64,000 nucleotides of DNA from the NCBI RefSeq assembly GCF_024749285.1, contig NZ_CP087196.1:5332001-5396000 (forward strand). The letters are read 5' to 3'. The position numbers were made by a program, and so were the translations under genes. The first letter of the stretch is position 1, and every line of letters starts with the position of its first letter. The DNA comes from Pseudomonas sp. B21-015. Lineage in GTDB: Bacteria; Pseudomonadota; Gammaproteobacteria; Pseudomonadales; Pseudomonadaceae. Under the pieces are notes generated by a model. It saw nothing but the letters and a program-made list of their open reading frames with translations, was not told the origin of the DNA and did not search any database. Shown here in pieces: positions 19,584-28,083 of this stretch.

Positions 19584-20819
19584 ATGGACGACTTGCCCAT
19601 AGGGCCGATGCTCGCGGTGCTGGCCCTGCTGACTTTATGGTCGGGACTGTTTACCGCCATCGAAGTTGCACAGCAGCAGTTGCTGGCCCAGCGCATGGCC
19701 TCGCGCTCCAGCGACAAACCGGTGGCCAAACTGAGCTTCCCGCTCAACAGTCTGATCCTCTGCAACACCCTGTGCCGTGCGCTGGTGGTGGTCATCAGCA
19801 CCTTGCTGGCGATTTTCACCTGGGCACAAAACGGCCCATGGATTGCCTGCCTCGGTGCCGGCGCGGTGTTGCTGGTGTTCGCCGACTACCTGCCGCGAAC
19901 CCTTGCCGTCCGCTATCCGGATGTTGTTCTGGCCTTGGGCAACACTCTGCTCGGCATACCGTTGAAAATCGTCTACCCGGCCGCCTGGCTGCTCAATGGC
20001 ATCAGCCAACTGCTGATGCGGCCGTTCGCCCGCAAAGTCAGCGTGGTACAGCAAAGCGAAGACGAGGCTCCGGCAGATCGCCACGACGATCACGAACATG
20101 CGGCCTATCGCCCACTGTCAGGTATCCACGCGCTGGATAACATCACGGTCAACGACATTCTGGTACCACGCAGCGACGTCGACGGGATCAACCTGGACGA
20201 CTCCCTCGAAGAAATCATCGAACAACTGCGTCACAACAAGCGCACCCGCCTGCCGGTATTCCACAGTGACATCAACCAGGTAGAAGCAGTGCTCAACACC
20301 CGGCAGATCCGTCATCTGCTGCCGGATTCAAGCCTCACACTGGAAGCACTGCTGGCGGCCAGTCACGAACCGTACTTCGTGCCGGAAAGCACCCCGTTGC
20401 AGCTGCAATTGCTGAATTTCCACAAGCAGCAGCGGCGTTTGGGCATGGTGGTCGACGAGTACGGCGAAGTGCTGGGCATCGTCACCCTGGAAGACATTCT
20501 TGAAGAAATCGTCGGTGAGTTCGAAAACCAACACAGCCTGGATAACCCGCACATCCACCCGCAGGCCGATGGCCGACTGGTGATTGACGGTGCAGCGTCC
20601 ATCCGCGAGCTGAACAAGAGCCTCGGCTGGCACCTGCCCAGCGACGGCCCGAAAACCCTCAACGGGTTGGTGACCGAGGCGCTGGAGACGATTCCGGACA
20701 GTGCGGTTTGCCTGAAGATCGGCCGATATCGGCTGGAGATTCTGGAGACGGAAGAGAATCGTGTCACGCGCGTGCTGATCTGGCATACCAGCTCAGTGCC
20801 TGCCCTTTCTAAAATCTGA
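19584..20819 (+). CDS. CNNM/CorC-type transporter with CBS pair (HlyC/CorC family)
   Basis: The 411 residues have three parts: an N-terminal DUF21/CNNM membrane domain (about 1-150), two CBS domains (about 190-310, with MVVDEYGEVLGIVTLEDILEEIVGE) and a C-terminal CorC_HlyC domain (about 330-405). The family is linked to Mg or Co efflux and resistance. It starts 12 bases after the upstream membrane protein gene, so the two are probably one operon. Confidence 0.9.
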   Translation: MDDLPIGPMLAVLALLTLWSGLFTAIEVAQQQLLAQRMASRSSDKPVAKLSFPLNSLILCNTLCRALVVVISTLLAIFTWAQNGPWIACLGAGAVLLVFADYLPRTLAVRYPDVVLALGNTLLGIPLKIVYPAAWLLNGISQLLMRPFARKVSVVQQSEDEAPADRHDDHEHAAYRPLSGIHALDNITVNDILVPRSDVDGINLDDSLEEIIEQLRHNKRTRLPVFHSDINQVEAVLNTRQIRHLLPDSSLTLEALLAASHEPYFVPESTPLQLQLLNFHKQQRRLGMVVDEYGEVLGIVTLEDILEEIVGEFENQHSLDNPHIHPQADGRLVIDGAASIRELNKSLGWHLPSDGPKTLNGLVTEALETIPDSAVCLKIGRYRLEILETEENRVTRVLIWHTSSVPALSKI

Positions 20820-20919
20820 CACGATCCCTTGCTCCCGCTGGACTTTGAAGCAGGCCTGATCACAGACAGCGCGATTACCCTGAGAGAATGTATTCAGCCG
20901 TTTGCGGCCGCTACCTGCC

Positions 20920-20947
20920 CGAGCGGGAGCAAGCTCCCTCGCCACAA
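20920..20947. repeat. Single REP-like element, family B (GCGGGAGCAAGCTCCCTCGCCAC)
   Basis: One copy of the same core that occurs as inverted pairs at 24348-24480, 44957-45092 and 51640-51736. No inverted partner is found nearby. Confidence 0.75.
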
Positions 20948-20971
20948 AAGTCATCGCATCCTCCAAGCCGC

Positions 20972-21001
20972 TTGTTGAATCATTAGCCGCCTTCCTATAA
21001 T
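20972..21001 (+). promoter_or_regulatory. Candidate promoter of the MFS transporter
   Basis: -35 TTGTTG (20972-20977), 18-base spacer, -10 TATAAT (20996-21001). An overlapping -35 TTGAAT would give a 15-base spacer. The leader to the chosen ATG would be about 117 bases. Confidence 0.6.
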
Positions 21002-21124
21002 CGAGCGGCTTACCAAGCCCCGCCATACCCCGTGCTACCCGCACTCTGCGTTAACCCCACATCCCTGGGTATTCGACCATAATAATTCGCTCCACTGGGC
21101 CACATGACTGTCAGGGATAACCGC

Positions 21125-22441
21125 ATGACGACCAGCACAACGTTCAGCGACACCACGCCTGCCCAACCGACGAACTCCGCCACCCGCGTGGCCACTGCGA
21201 GTTTCATCGGCACTGCCATCGAGTTCTACGACTTCTACGTTTATGCCACTGCCGCGGCGCTGGTGATCGGGCCGGTGTTCTTTCCGCAATCCTCCGGCAC
21301 CGCCCAAATGCTGTCGGCGTTCCTCACCTTCGGTATCGCCTTCCTTGCACGGCCACTGGGGTCGGCGCTGTTCGGCCACTTCGGTGACCGCATCGGGCGT
21401 AAATCGACACTGGTCGCGTCCCTGCTGCTGATGGGCGTATGTACCACGCTGATCGGCGTGTTGCCGGGTTACGACAGCATTGGTGCCTGGGCGCCGATCC
21501 TGCTCTGCGTGCTGCGCTTCGGCCAGGGCCTGGGGTTGGGCGGTGAATGGGGCGGCGCCGCATTGCTGGCCACGGAGAACGCGCCCAAAGGCAAGCGCGC
21601 CTGGTTCGGCATGTTCCCGCAACTCGGCCCGTCGATCGGGTTTCTGGCGGCCAACGGCCTGTTCCTGACCTTGGCCATGAGTCTGAACGACGAGCAGTTC
21701 CGTTCGTGGGGCTGGCGGATTCCGTTCCTGCTCAGTGCCGCGCTGGTGATGGTGGGCTTGTACGTACGCCTCAAGCTCCACGAAACCCCGGTGTTCGCCA
21801 ACGCCATGGCTCGCCAGGAGCGAGTGAAGGTCCCGCTGGTCGAGCTGTTCAGTCAGTACTGGGCGCCAATGCTGCTGGGGGCCGGCTCGATGGTGGTGTG
21901 CTACGCACTGTTCTACATCTCAACGGTGTTTTCGCTGAGTTACGGCGTATCGACACTCGGTTACACCCGCGAAACCTTCCTCGCCCTGCTGTGCTTCGCC
22001 GTGCTGTTCATGGCAGCCGCAACACCGCTGTCGGCCTGGGCCAGTGATCGTTTCGGGCGTAAACCGGTGCTGATCATCGGTGGCGTGCTGGCGATTCTGT
22101 CCGGATTCTTGATGGAACCGCTGCTGACCCAAGGCTCGACCTGGGGCGTGGCGCTGTTCCTGTGCATCGAACTGTTCCTGATGGGCGTGACGTTTGCGCC
22201 GATGGGCGCGCTGCTGCCGGAGCTGTTTCCGACCCACGTGCGCTATACCGGCGCATCGGCGGCCTACAACCTGGGCGGCATTGTCGGAGCCTCGGCGGCG
22301 CCGTTCTTTGCGCAGAAACTGGTGGCAATGGGCGGTTTGAGTTATGTCGGCGGGTATGTGTCGGGGGCGGCGGTGCTGAGCTTGATAGCGGTGCTGTGCC
22401 TGAAGGAGACGCGTAACAACGATTTGAATCGGGTGGCCTGA
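21125..22441 (+). CDS. MFS transporter, metabolite:H+ symporter (MHS) family
   Basis: 438-residue, 12-TM carrier. Its N-terminus (AIEFYDFYVYATAAALVIGPVFFP) and loop GHFGDRIGRKSTL are typical of the MHS group (ProP, ShiA, KgtP-like), which imports osmolytes or organic acids with protons. I chose the second ATG because AGGGATAACCGC precedes it; the first ATG, 7 codons earlier, lacks a ribosome site. The substrate cannot be told from sequence. Confidence 0.9.
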   Translation: MTTSTTFSDTTPAQPTNSATRVATASFIGTAIEFYDFYVYATAAALVIGPVFFPQSSGTAQMLSAFLTFGIAFLARPLGSALFGHFGDRIGRKSTLVASLLLMGVCTTLIGVLPGYDSIGAWAPILLCVLRFGQGLGLGGEWGGAALLATENAPKGKRAWFGMFPQLGPSIGFLAANGLFLTLAMSLNDEQFRSWGWRIPFLLSAALVMVGLYVRLKLHETPVFANAMARQERVKVPLVELFSQYWAPMLLGAGSMVVCYALFYISTVFSLSYGVSTLGYTRETFLALLCFAVLFMAAATPLSAWASDRFGRKPVLIIGGVLAILSGFLMEPLLTQGSTWGVALFLCIELFLMGVTFAPMGALLPELFPTHVRYTGASAAYNLGGIVGASAAPFFAQKLVAMGGLSYVGGYVSGAAVLSLIAVLCLKETRNNDLNRVA

Positions 22442-22446
22442 CAGGC

Positions 22447-22538
22447 CGCCATCGCGAGTAGGCTCGCTCCCACAGGGGACCACGTTCTGTCAGAAAGAAT
22501 GCGGTTCAATGTGGGAGCGAGCCTGCTCGCGAATGGCG
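22447..22538. repeat. REP doublet, family A variant
   Basis: Inverted pair (CGCGAGTAGGCTCGCTCCCAC ... GTGGGAGCGAGCCTGCTCGCG) between the convergent MFS gene and purT. Confidence 0.85.
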
Positions 22539-22547
22539 CGACGCGGT

Positions 22548-23729
22548 TTAGAGCTCTACAACAACAGCCTGAGAAGCGCGGGTCGCTTTCGCACGAGCCG
22601 CTTCAATCGACACATCCCGCGCCAACGCCACCCCCATCCGACGCTGGCCATTGACCTCAGGCTTGCCGAACAGACGCAACGCGGTATCCGGCTCGCTCAA
22701 CGCAGCACCCAGGTTGGCGAATGCAGTCTGAGTCGACTGCCCTTCCACCAGAATCACTGCCGAAGCCGATGGGCCGAACTGACGGATCAATGGAATCGGC
22801 AGGCCCAGGATCGCCCGTGCGTGCAGCGCAAACTGCGACAGGTCCTGGGAAATCAGGGTCACCAGACCGGTGTCATGCGGGCGCGGCGAGACTTCGCTGA
22901 ACCAGACTTGATCACCCTTGATGAACAACTCGACGCCAAACAGACCACGGCCGCCCAAGGCTTCGGTCACGGCTTTGGCAACGCGCTCGGATTCCGCCAG
23001 AGCAACCGGGCTCATGGCTTGTGGCTGCCAGGATTCCTGATAGTCGCCCTTCTCCTGACGGTGACCCACAGGCGCACAGAACGTCGTGCCGCCAACGTGA
23101 CGCACGGTCAGCAGGGTGATTTCGTAGTCAAAGTCGATGAAACCTTCGATGATCACGCGACCTTTACCGGCGCGGCCACCCTCTTGAGCGTAATCCCAGG
23201 CCTTCTGCACGTCATCGACGCTGCGCAGCAGGCTCTGGCCTTTGCCCGAGGAACTCATGACCGGTTTGACCACGCACGGGAAACCCAGGTCTTCGACTGC
23301 CTTGCGGTAATCCTCGAAGGTGTCGGCGAAGTGGTACGGCGACGTTGGCAGGTCCAGCTCTTCTGCGGCCAGACGACGAATGCCTTCGCGGTTCATGGTC
23401 AGCTGTGCGGCGCGAGCGGTCGGGATCACGGTGAAGCCTTCGGACTCCAGCTCCACCAGGGTCGCGGTGGCGATGGCTTCGATTTCCGGCACGATGAAGT
23501 GCGGCTTCTCGGCTTCGATCACCGCACGCAGGGCAGCCCCGTCGAGCATGTTGATCACATGGCTGCGATGGGCGACTTGCATGGCCGGCGCGTTGGCGTA
23601 GCGATCCACGGCAATCACTTCAACGCCCAGGCGTTGCAGCTCGATCACCACTTCCTTGCCCAACTCACCACAGCCACACAGCAATACGCGGGTCGCGGTT
23701 GGCGACAATGGAGTTCCGATACGGGTCAT
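22548..23729 (-). CDS. purT: Formate-dependent phosphoribosylglycinamide formyltransferase 2
   Basis: ATP-grasp enzyme of purine synthesis that formylates GAR with formate and ATP. It has 393 residues. Motifs are [33 protein letters not shown] and the ATP-grasp segment [25 protein letters not shown] in the centre and C-terminal half. It is an alternative to the folate-dependent PurN. Confidence 0.97.
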   Translation of the reverse strand: MTRIGTPLSPTATRVLLCGCGELGKEVVIELQRLGVEVIAVDRYANAPAMQVAHRSHVINMLDGAALRAVIEAEKPHFIVPEIEAIATATLVELESEGFTVIPTARAAQLTMNREGIRRLAAEELDLPTSPYHFADTFEDYRKAVEDLGFPCVVKPVMSSSGKGQSLLRSVDDVQKAWDYAQEGGRAGKGRVIIEGFIDFDYEITLLTVRHVGGTTFCAPVGHRQEKGDYQESWQPQAMSPVALAESERVAKAVTEALGGRGLFGVELFIKGDQVWFSEVSPRPHDTGLVTLISQDLSQFALHARAILGLPIPLIRQFGPSASAVILVEGQSTQTAFANLGAALSEPDTALRLFGKPEVNGQRRMGVALARDVSIEAARAKATRASQAVVVEL

Positions 23730-23818
23730 CTCAGGTCCTCAAGAAGCGGATCATCGAGGGAAGCACGCTTCCCGTGGGGAGAAAGCGCGGCATTTTACAT
23801 GAACCTGAGGGTTTGGCT

Positions 23819-24286
23819 TCAGCTGGCGACGGCCTGTTTGCGCAGACGCCAGGCCATGGCCAACCAGACCACGGTGACGCCCGCGAACTTCGAGCCCAGC
23901 GCAGTGATGATCACGCCCGGAGTGAGCGCATCGATCATGCCGAAGAAGATGAAAGTGTCCAGCGGGATGCTCAGGGCCGAACTTATCCACAGGCGGTCGT
24001 GCAACGGACGCCGGGTGACGCTGAACACCAGCCAGTCGATACACTCGGACACCGCAAACCCCGTGGCGCTGGCGAGTGCAATGGACGGGTCGGAGGTGAC
24101 GTAGGACAGCACCAGCGCCACCAGCATCGCCGCGATCGCACCGTGGCCGAAGCGGGTTTGCACCATGTCGCGCAGCACGAACACCAGACCACCCCAGGCC
24201 GACCAGATAATGTCCAGGTGCGGGGCGGTGGAAAAGGCGTAATTGATCAGCACGACGCTGCCGATGTAGGCGATCAGGAAGAGCAT
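23819..24286 (-). CDS. VUT/YhhQ-family (DUF165) transporter, likely queuosine precursor
   Basis: Membrane protein of about 155 residues with five or six hydrophobic segments. The family core WGGLVFVLRDMVQTRFGH and a later segment SECIDWLVFSV are visible. YhhQ-type members import 7-cyano-7-deazaguanine (preQ0). The ATG giving MLFLIAYIGSV was chosen; a TTG 7 codons upstream is also possible. No preQ1 riboswitch was recognised in front of it. Confidence 0.8.
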   Translation of the reverse strand: MLFLIAYIGSVVLINYAFSTAPHLDIIWSAWGGLVFVLRDMVQTRFGHGAIAAMLVALVLSYVTSDPSIALASATGFAVSECIDWLVFSVTRRPLHDRLWISSALSIPLDTFIFFGMIDALTPGVIITALGSKFAGVTVVWLAMAWRLRKQAVAS

Positions 24287-24347
24287 GGGGCGTGGGGTAC
24301 CTGTCAATTTTGTGCACAGGGTACTCCATCTTCAGCGCACAGATAAC

Positions 24348-24480
24348 CTGTGGCGAGGGAGCTTGCTCCCGCTGGGTTGCGAAGCGGCCCTGAAATCAGC
24401 GGACGCGGTGTGTCAGCTAGAACGTCGTCGGTTTAGGGGCTGCTTCGCAGCCCGGCGGGAGCAAGCTCCCTCGCCACAAA
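24348..24480. repeat. REP doublet, family B
   Basis: Inverted pair (CTGTGGCGAGGGAGCTTGCTCCCGC ... GCGGGAGCAAGCTCCCTCGCCACA) with extra pairing of GCGAAGC / GCTTCGC inside. It lies between the DUF1289 gene and the VUT gene. Confidence 0.88.
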
Positions 24481-24493
24481 AGCACCAAATGAC

Positions 24494-24703
24494 TCAGGAT
24501 TTGGAGGGCAACATCCAGATCAACCCACTCGATTTGGCCCGCTCATGACACAACCCCAACACCTTGCGCCGCTCTGCGTTGTCCATCCGGCTCCAGCGGG
24601 TGATTTCTTCCACCGTGCGCTGACACCCGGTGCAAATGTCATCTTCATCCAGCGCACAAATGCTCACGCATGGCGACGGGACCGGTCGTTCAGTGGTGCT
24701 CAT
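24494..24703 (-). CDS. DUF1289 domain protein
   Basis: Small cysteine-rich protein of 69 residues ([16 protein letters not shown]...). The DUF1289 pattern C-x3-C-x8-C-x2-C followed by [12 protein letters not shown] is present. Function is unknown. The ATG overlaps the stop of the gamma-carbonic anhydrase gene by 4 bases, so the two are translationally coupled. Confidence 0.88.
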   Translation of the reverse strand: MSTTERPVPSPCVSICALDEDDICTGCQRTVEEITRWSRMDNAERRKVLGLCHERAKSSGLIWMLPSKS

Positions 24704-25224
24704 TCTTCCTGCTCGACCAGATCGCGGGCATAACGCTGCGAGTTGTGCACATAGTGGGCGGCGCTGGCTTCGAGCATCTTCTTTTGCAGCTCGGTCAACT
24801 CGCGCACCACCTTGCCCGGCGAACCCATGACCAGTGAACCATCCGGAATTTCCTTGCCCTCGCCGATCAGCGAATTGGCGCCGATGATGCAGTTCTTGCC
24901 GATTTTCGCGCCGTTGAGGATCACCGCGTTGATGCCGATCAGGCTGTAATCGCCCACTGTGCAACCGTGAAGCATGGCGTTATGGCCGATGGTCACACCA
25001 GTCCCAATGGTTAGCGGGTAGCCCATGTCGGTGTGCATCACGGTGCCGTCCTGCACGTTGCTGTTCTTGCCGATCAGGATCAATTCGTTGTCGCCACGCA
25101 ACACGGCGTTGAACCAGACGTTGGCGCCCTCTTCCAGTTTGACCTTGCCCACCAGCACGGCATTAGGTGCGACCCAGCTCTGCGGATGGGTATCGACGCG
25201 GGCGTCGCCCAGGCGGTATTTCAT
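24700..25224 (-). CDS. Gamma-carbonic anhydrase family protein (left-handed beta-helix)
   Basis: 174 residues made of hexapeptide repeats (VNVQ-like turns such as [18 protein letters not shown]), with the three-histidine zinc pattern [11 protein letters not shown] expected in gamma-type anhydrases. The start [13 protein letters not shown] is preceded by GAGGACC. PaaY/YrdA-like members are often of unproven activity. Confidence 0.88.
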   Translation of the reverse strand: MKYRLGDARVDTHPQSWVAPNAVLVGKVKLEEGANVWFNAVLRGDNELILIGKNSNVQDGTVMHTDMGYPLTIGTGVTIGHNAMLHGCTVGDYSLIGINAVILNGAKIGKNCIIGANSLIGEGKEIPDGSLVMGSPGKVVRELTELQKKMLEASAAHYVHNSQRYARDLVEQEE

Positions 25225-25292
25225 CTTATGGTCCTCAAGGCCAGGCTGGCTCACTAGCGAAAAGCCGGATTCACGCCATACGCGCGATGGCT

Positions 25293-25892
25293 TCAGGTTT
25301 TGATAAAACTCTTGGGTGGTTGATGCAGGCTGATTTTCGCGTCATAGAGCAAGTTGATCAACTCAACAATCATGATTGCCGTCAGCCCCCAGATCTTGTA
25401 CTCGCCATAACGGTAGCTCGGCACGTACCAACTGTGGCCCTGATAGTCGATGCGGTGAGTGTGCTCTCGCGGGTCCTTGCGGAAGAACTCCAGCGGCACG
25501 CTGAACACTGCGGCGATCTCTGCATCGTTGGCCAGGTATTCGACGAAATCCGGAATCACGCCGACATAGGGCGTGACCTTGATACCGTGCAGGGAGATCA
25601 GTGGGCTCAGCGGGCCGATCACTTCGACCAGCCCCGGTGGCAGGCCGATTTCTTCTTCGGCTTCGCGCAAGGCGGTAAAAATCAGGTCAGGGTCTTCGGG
25701 GTCTCGTCGACCGCCGGGGAAGGCAACTTCGCCGCCATGGGTCGAGAGCCCGCTGGCACGAAGGGTCAGGACCAGTTCCGGTTCGTCACTGCGCGTGATA
25801 GGCACCAATACCGCGGCTTCGGGGAAACGCAGGTCGGTTTCCAGCGTACGCGGCGTGTGATTGCTTACCCGGTGCAGTAGCTCGTCCAGCAT
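25293..25892 (-). CDS. Nudix hydrolase, CoA pyrophosphatase type (NudL/YeaB-like)
   Basis: 199 residues with the NuCoA pattern [20 protein letters not shown], followed by the Nudix box [12 protein letters not shown]. Members cleave CoA and acyl-CoA to 3',5'-ADP and phosphopantetheine. The gene is divergent from a second Nudix gene 146 bases away. Confidence 0.9.
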   Translation of the reverse strand: MLDELLHRVSNHTPRTLETDLRFPEAAVLVPITRSDEPELVLTLRASGLSTHGGEVAFPGGRRDPEDPDLIFTALREAEEEIGLPPGLVEVIGPLSPLISLHGIKVTPYVGVIPDFVEYLANDAEIAAVFSVPLEFFRKDPREHTHRIDYQGHSWYVPSYRYGEYKIWGLTAIMIVELINLLYDAKISLHQPPKSFIKT

Positions 25893-26038
25893 GAGTCTTC
25901 TCGATCTGTGCCTTACCCTGCATCATGCACCAATCGCACCGGCCGCCCAAGCCCCGAACAGCCTCATGTCGCGAAACGACAACTTGCCGACCGACACCGC
26001 TGCACGCCAAGATAGGCGCAGCATTCAGGAACCCAAGC

Positions 26039-26590
26039 ATGAAATTTTGCAGTCAATGCGGCAACCCGGTGACCCAGCGCATTCCCGAAGGCGATTCGCG
26101 CCTGCGTTTTGTCTGCGACAGCTGTCATACCATTCATTACCAGAACCCCAATATCGTGGCCGGTTGCGTGCCGACCTGGGGCTCGAAGGTGTTGCTGTGC
26201 CGTCGCGCCATCGAGCCACGGCTCGGTTACTGGACCCTGCCCGCCGGTTTCATGGAAAACGGTGAGACCATCGAACAGGCCGCCATTCGCGAGACCGCCG
26301 AAGAAGCTTGTGCCCGGGTACGTAACCTGAGCATCTATACGCTGATCGACGTGCCACACATCAGCCAGGTGCATGTATTCTTTCGCGCCGAGCTGATAGA
26401 CCTGGATTTTGCCGCCGGCCCCGAGAGCCTGGAAGTGCAGCTTTTCGAAGAAGCCGACATTCCTTGGGGCGAACTGGCTTTCCGCACGGTGGGCCGTACT
26501 TTAGAATGCTTCTTCGCTGACCGGCGGGCCGAGGTCTACCCCGTGCGGTCCGAATCGATCCCGCCGCTTGTTCAGGCTGTCATCACTTGA
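26039..26590 (+). CDS. Nudix hydrolase with N-terminal zinc ribbon
   Basis: 183 residues. The N-terminus has two CxxC pairs (CSQCG and CDSCH), a zinc ribbon like that of NADH pyrophosphatase NudC. The Nudix domain follows, with box GFMENGETIEQAAIRE-TAEEAC, in which the final Gly of the consensus is replaced. The substrate is not evident. The start is the ATG of MKFCSQCG; the open frame upstream is not family-like. Confidence 0.87.
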   Translation: MKFCSQCGNPVTQRIPEGDSRLRFVCDSCHTIHYQNPNIVAGCVPTWGSKVLLCRRAIEPRLGYWTLPAGFMENGETIEQAAIRETAEEACARVRNLSIYTLIDVPHISQVHVFFRAELIDLDFAAGPESLEVQLFEEADIPWGELAFRTVGRTLECFFADRRAEVYPVRSESIPPLVQAVIT

Positions 26591-26623
26591 TTTCAATGTC
26601 GGCCTCTTTGCAAGCGCTAAAAG

Positions 26624-26645
26624 ATTGCAGCCTTCGGCAGCTCCT
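26624..26645 (+). repeat. Single copy of the GATTGCAGCCTTCGGCAGCTCC repeat (family C)
   Basis: Same core as the inverted pair at 50080-50155. Found here alone in the leader of the L,D-transpeptidase gene. Confidence 0.7.
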
Positions 26646-26698
26646 GCAAAAACATCTATAACTAAAATAGTCGCGACACTTCTAGGGATATCGTTTCA

Positions 26699-27202
26699 AT
26701 GCGCTGGTTGCTTGCCCTGTTTTGCTTGTCGTTCGTCGCCATCTCCCAGGCTTCCGTTGCGGAAACCCTGGACGGCAAAGTCATCGAAAAAGTTCTGGTT
26801 CTCAAGTCCGCCCACCAATTGCAATTGATCAACGACGGCAAGCCGATCAAGACCTATCGCATTTCCCTGGGCAAACGCCCCATCGGCCCAAAACTGATGG
26901 AAGGTGATAAACGCACCCCCGAAGGCTTTTACTGGGTGGACTGGCGCAAGATCAGCGACCGTTTCAACCTGGCGATGCACATTTCCTACCCTAATATCAG
27001 CGACTCTGCCCGCGCCCGGCGCGACGGTGTCGAGCCTGGCGGCATGATCATGATCCATGGCACTCCGGACACCGAAGAGAACCCTGAAGACCTGTTCCAC
27101 ACGCTGGACTGGACCGACGGCTGCATCGCCATGCGTAACATGGACATGCGCGAAGTCTGGGGCCTGGTGTCTGACGGCACGATGATCGAAATCCGCCCGT
27201 AA
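26699..27202 (+). CDS. L,D-transpeptidase family protein (YkuD/ErfK domain)
   Basis: Periplasmic enzyme of peptidoglycan cross-linking or lipoprotein attachment. The 167 residues begin with a signal peptide (about 1-20). The catalytic pair is His120 (MIHGTPD) and Cys142 (TDGCIAMRN), in the usual HxxD...SxGC-like arrangement. It is small and lacks an extra peptidoglycan-binding domain. Confidence 0.9.
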   Translation: MRWLLALFCLSFVAISQASVAETLDGKVIEKVLVLKSAHQLQLINDGKPIKTYRISLGKRPIGPKLMEGDKRTPEGFYWVDWRKISDRFNLAMHISYPNISDSARARRDGVEPGGMIMIHGTPDTEENPEDLFHTLDWTDGCIAMRNMDMREVWGLVSDGTMIEIRP

Positions 27203-27320
27203 CCCCAAAATTCACAGCATCGTGAAGAGCTTTTGTGGCTAGAGGGCTTGCCTGTGGCAGCTCCTATATAGGTACACAAAACTCTGTAGAAGCTGCGATC
27301 TTTTCGAGGCAACACACCGC

Positions 27321-27359
27321 AAAAAGCCCGCTGAAAATCATATCTTCAGCGGGCTTTTT
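27321..27359. terminator. Bidirectional terminator
   Basis: Stem AAAAAGCCCGCTGAA / TTCAGCGGGCTTTTT with a short loop. It can end the L,D-transpeptidase transcript (plus) and the DUF6124 remnant (minus). Confidence 0.88.
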
Positions 27360-27368
27360 CATGCCCGG

Positions 27369-27686
27369 TTATCCCTGCGGACACACCTGATCCAGCAACC
27401 GATTCACCGACAACTCCGCCAGGGAAATCATCTACTGAATCCCTAATGCCAGATTGCATGTCGGCCCGGTGAGATCGAACGCCAACTCACTGGCCATGAC
27501 ATCCGCCGAGGCCAGGGTTTCACAGGCATGGGCCAGCAGGGTTTCGGAATCGACGTTGGGGGCGATGACGAAAATCGTGCTTGGACGCTGGTTGGCTTTG
27601 GCCTTCTTCTCGGAAGGTGGCGGGATAAATTGGTCGGCTAGAAGGCCGCCAAGATCAAAAGATCGAAGATCAGGCACAGCAGTCAA
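27369..27686 (-). pseudogene. Broken DUF6124-family gene (in-frame TAG stop, altered 5' end)
   Basis: The core reads RPSTIFVIAPNVDSETLLAH and then ASADVMASELAFDL, matching the DUF6124 family common in Pseudomonas. After LALGIQ there is a TAG codon (27432-27434). The same frame then continues MISLAELSVNRLLDQVCPQG to a TAA, which is the usual family ending, where members have a second Gln (CAG). The N-terminal helix typical of the family is missing or replaced. The only starts are TTG or GTG, about 10 bases from the preceding terminator. The family has no known function. Confidence 0.75.
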
Positions 27687-27701
27687 ATCCCGGACAACAA
27701 A

Positions 27702-27730
27702 AAACCCGCTGAAATCACTTCAGCGGGTTT
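27702..27730 (-). terminator. Terminator downstream of the NIF3-like gene
   Basis: Stem AAACCCGCTGAA / TTCAGCGGGTTT around ATCAC, ending in TTTTTTG on the minus strand. Confidence 0.88.
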
Positions 27731-27751
27731 CTCATTCAGCAGTCAGAAGAA

Positions 27752-28063
27752 TCAGAAGTCTTCCAACCGCCACACCTCGTATGCCGGTACTTCGTAGGGA
27801 TGGCTCTCTTTCAGAGCCACCACCACCGCCCGAATCAACTCATCGCTGACCACCAGCTCAACCTTCCATTCCTCAACCTGCTCGACCTGACCAGCCTCGC
27901 CAATGAACGGCTGACTGCCATCCAATGGACGAAACTGACCCAAGCCAAACACCTGCCAGGCGCAATGATCATAAGCCCCGATCCGCCCGCCACCGGCGGC
28001 GAACACAGCGCTTTTGACCACCTCGACATGACTGGCCGGAACAAAAAAGCATAGCTTGTACAT
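27752..28063 (-). CDS. NIF3/YqfO-like small domain protein
   Basis: 103-residue stand-alone version of the CutA-like insert domain found in NIF3/YqfO proteins (MYKLCFFVPASHVEVVKSAVF ... ESHPYEVPAYEV). Pseudomonas annotates this as 'NGG1p interacting factor NIF3'. No catalytic residues are recognisable. It lies 20 bases downstream of purL and is followed by a terminator, so it may be cotranscribed with purL. Confidence 0.85.
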   Translation of the reverse strand: MYKLCFFVPASHVEVVKSAVFAAGGGRIGAYDHCAWQVFGLGQFRPLDGSQPFIGEAGQVEQVEEWKVELVVSDELIRAVVVALKESHPYEVPAYEVWRLEDF

Positions 28064-28083
28064 GGCGCTTGGCTCACCTGCTC

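Larger units (their letters stand above)
20820..21124. other. Intergenic region between the CorC-like gene and the MFS transporter
   Basis: Holds one unpaired family B REP-like element (20920-20947) and a candidate promoter for the MFS gene at 20972-21001. No convincing small gene is seen. Confidence 0.7.

Noticed and set aside
24287-24347. preQ1 riboswitch before the YhhQ-like gene
   Set aside because: The leader is short and lacks a recognisable preQ1 aptamer; a REP doublet lies beyond it.
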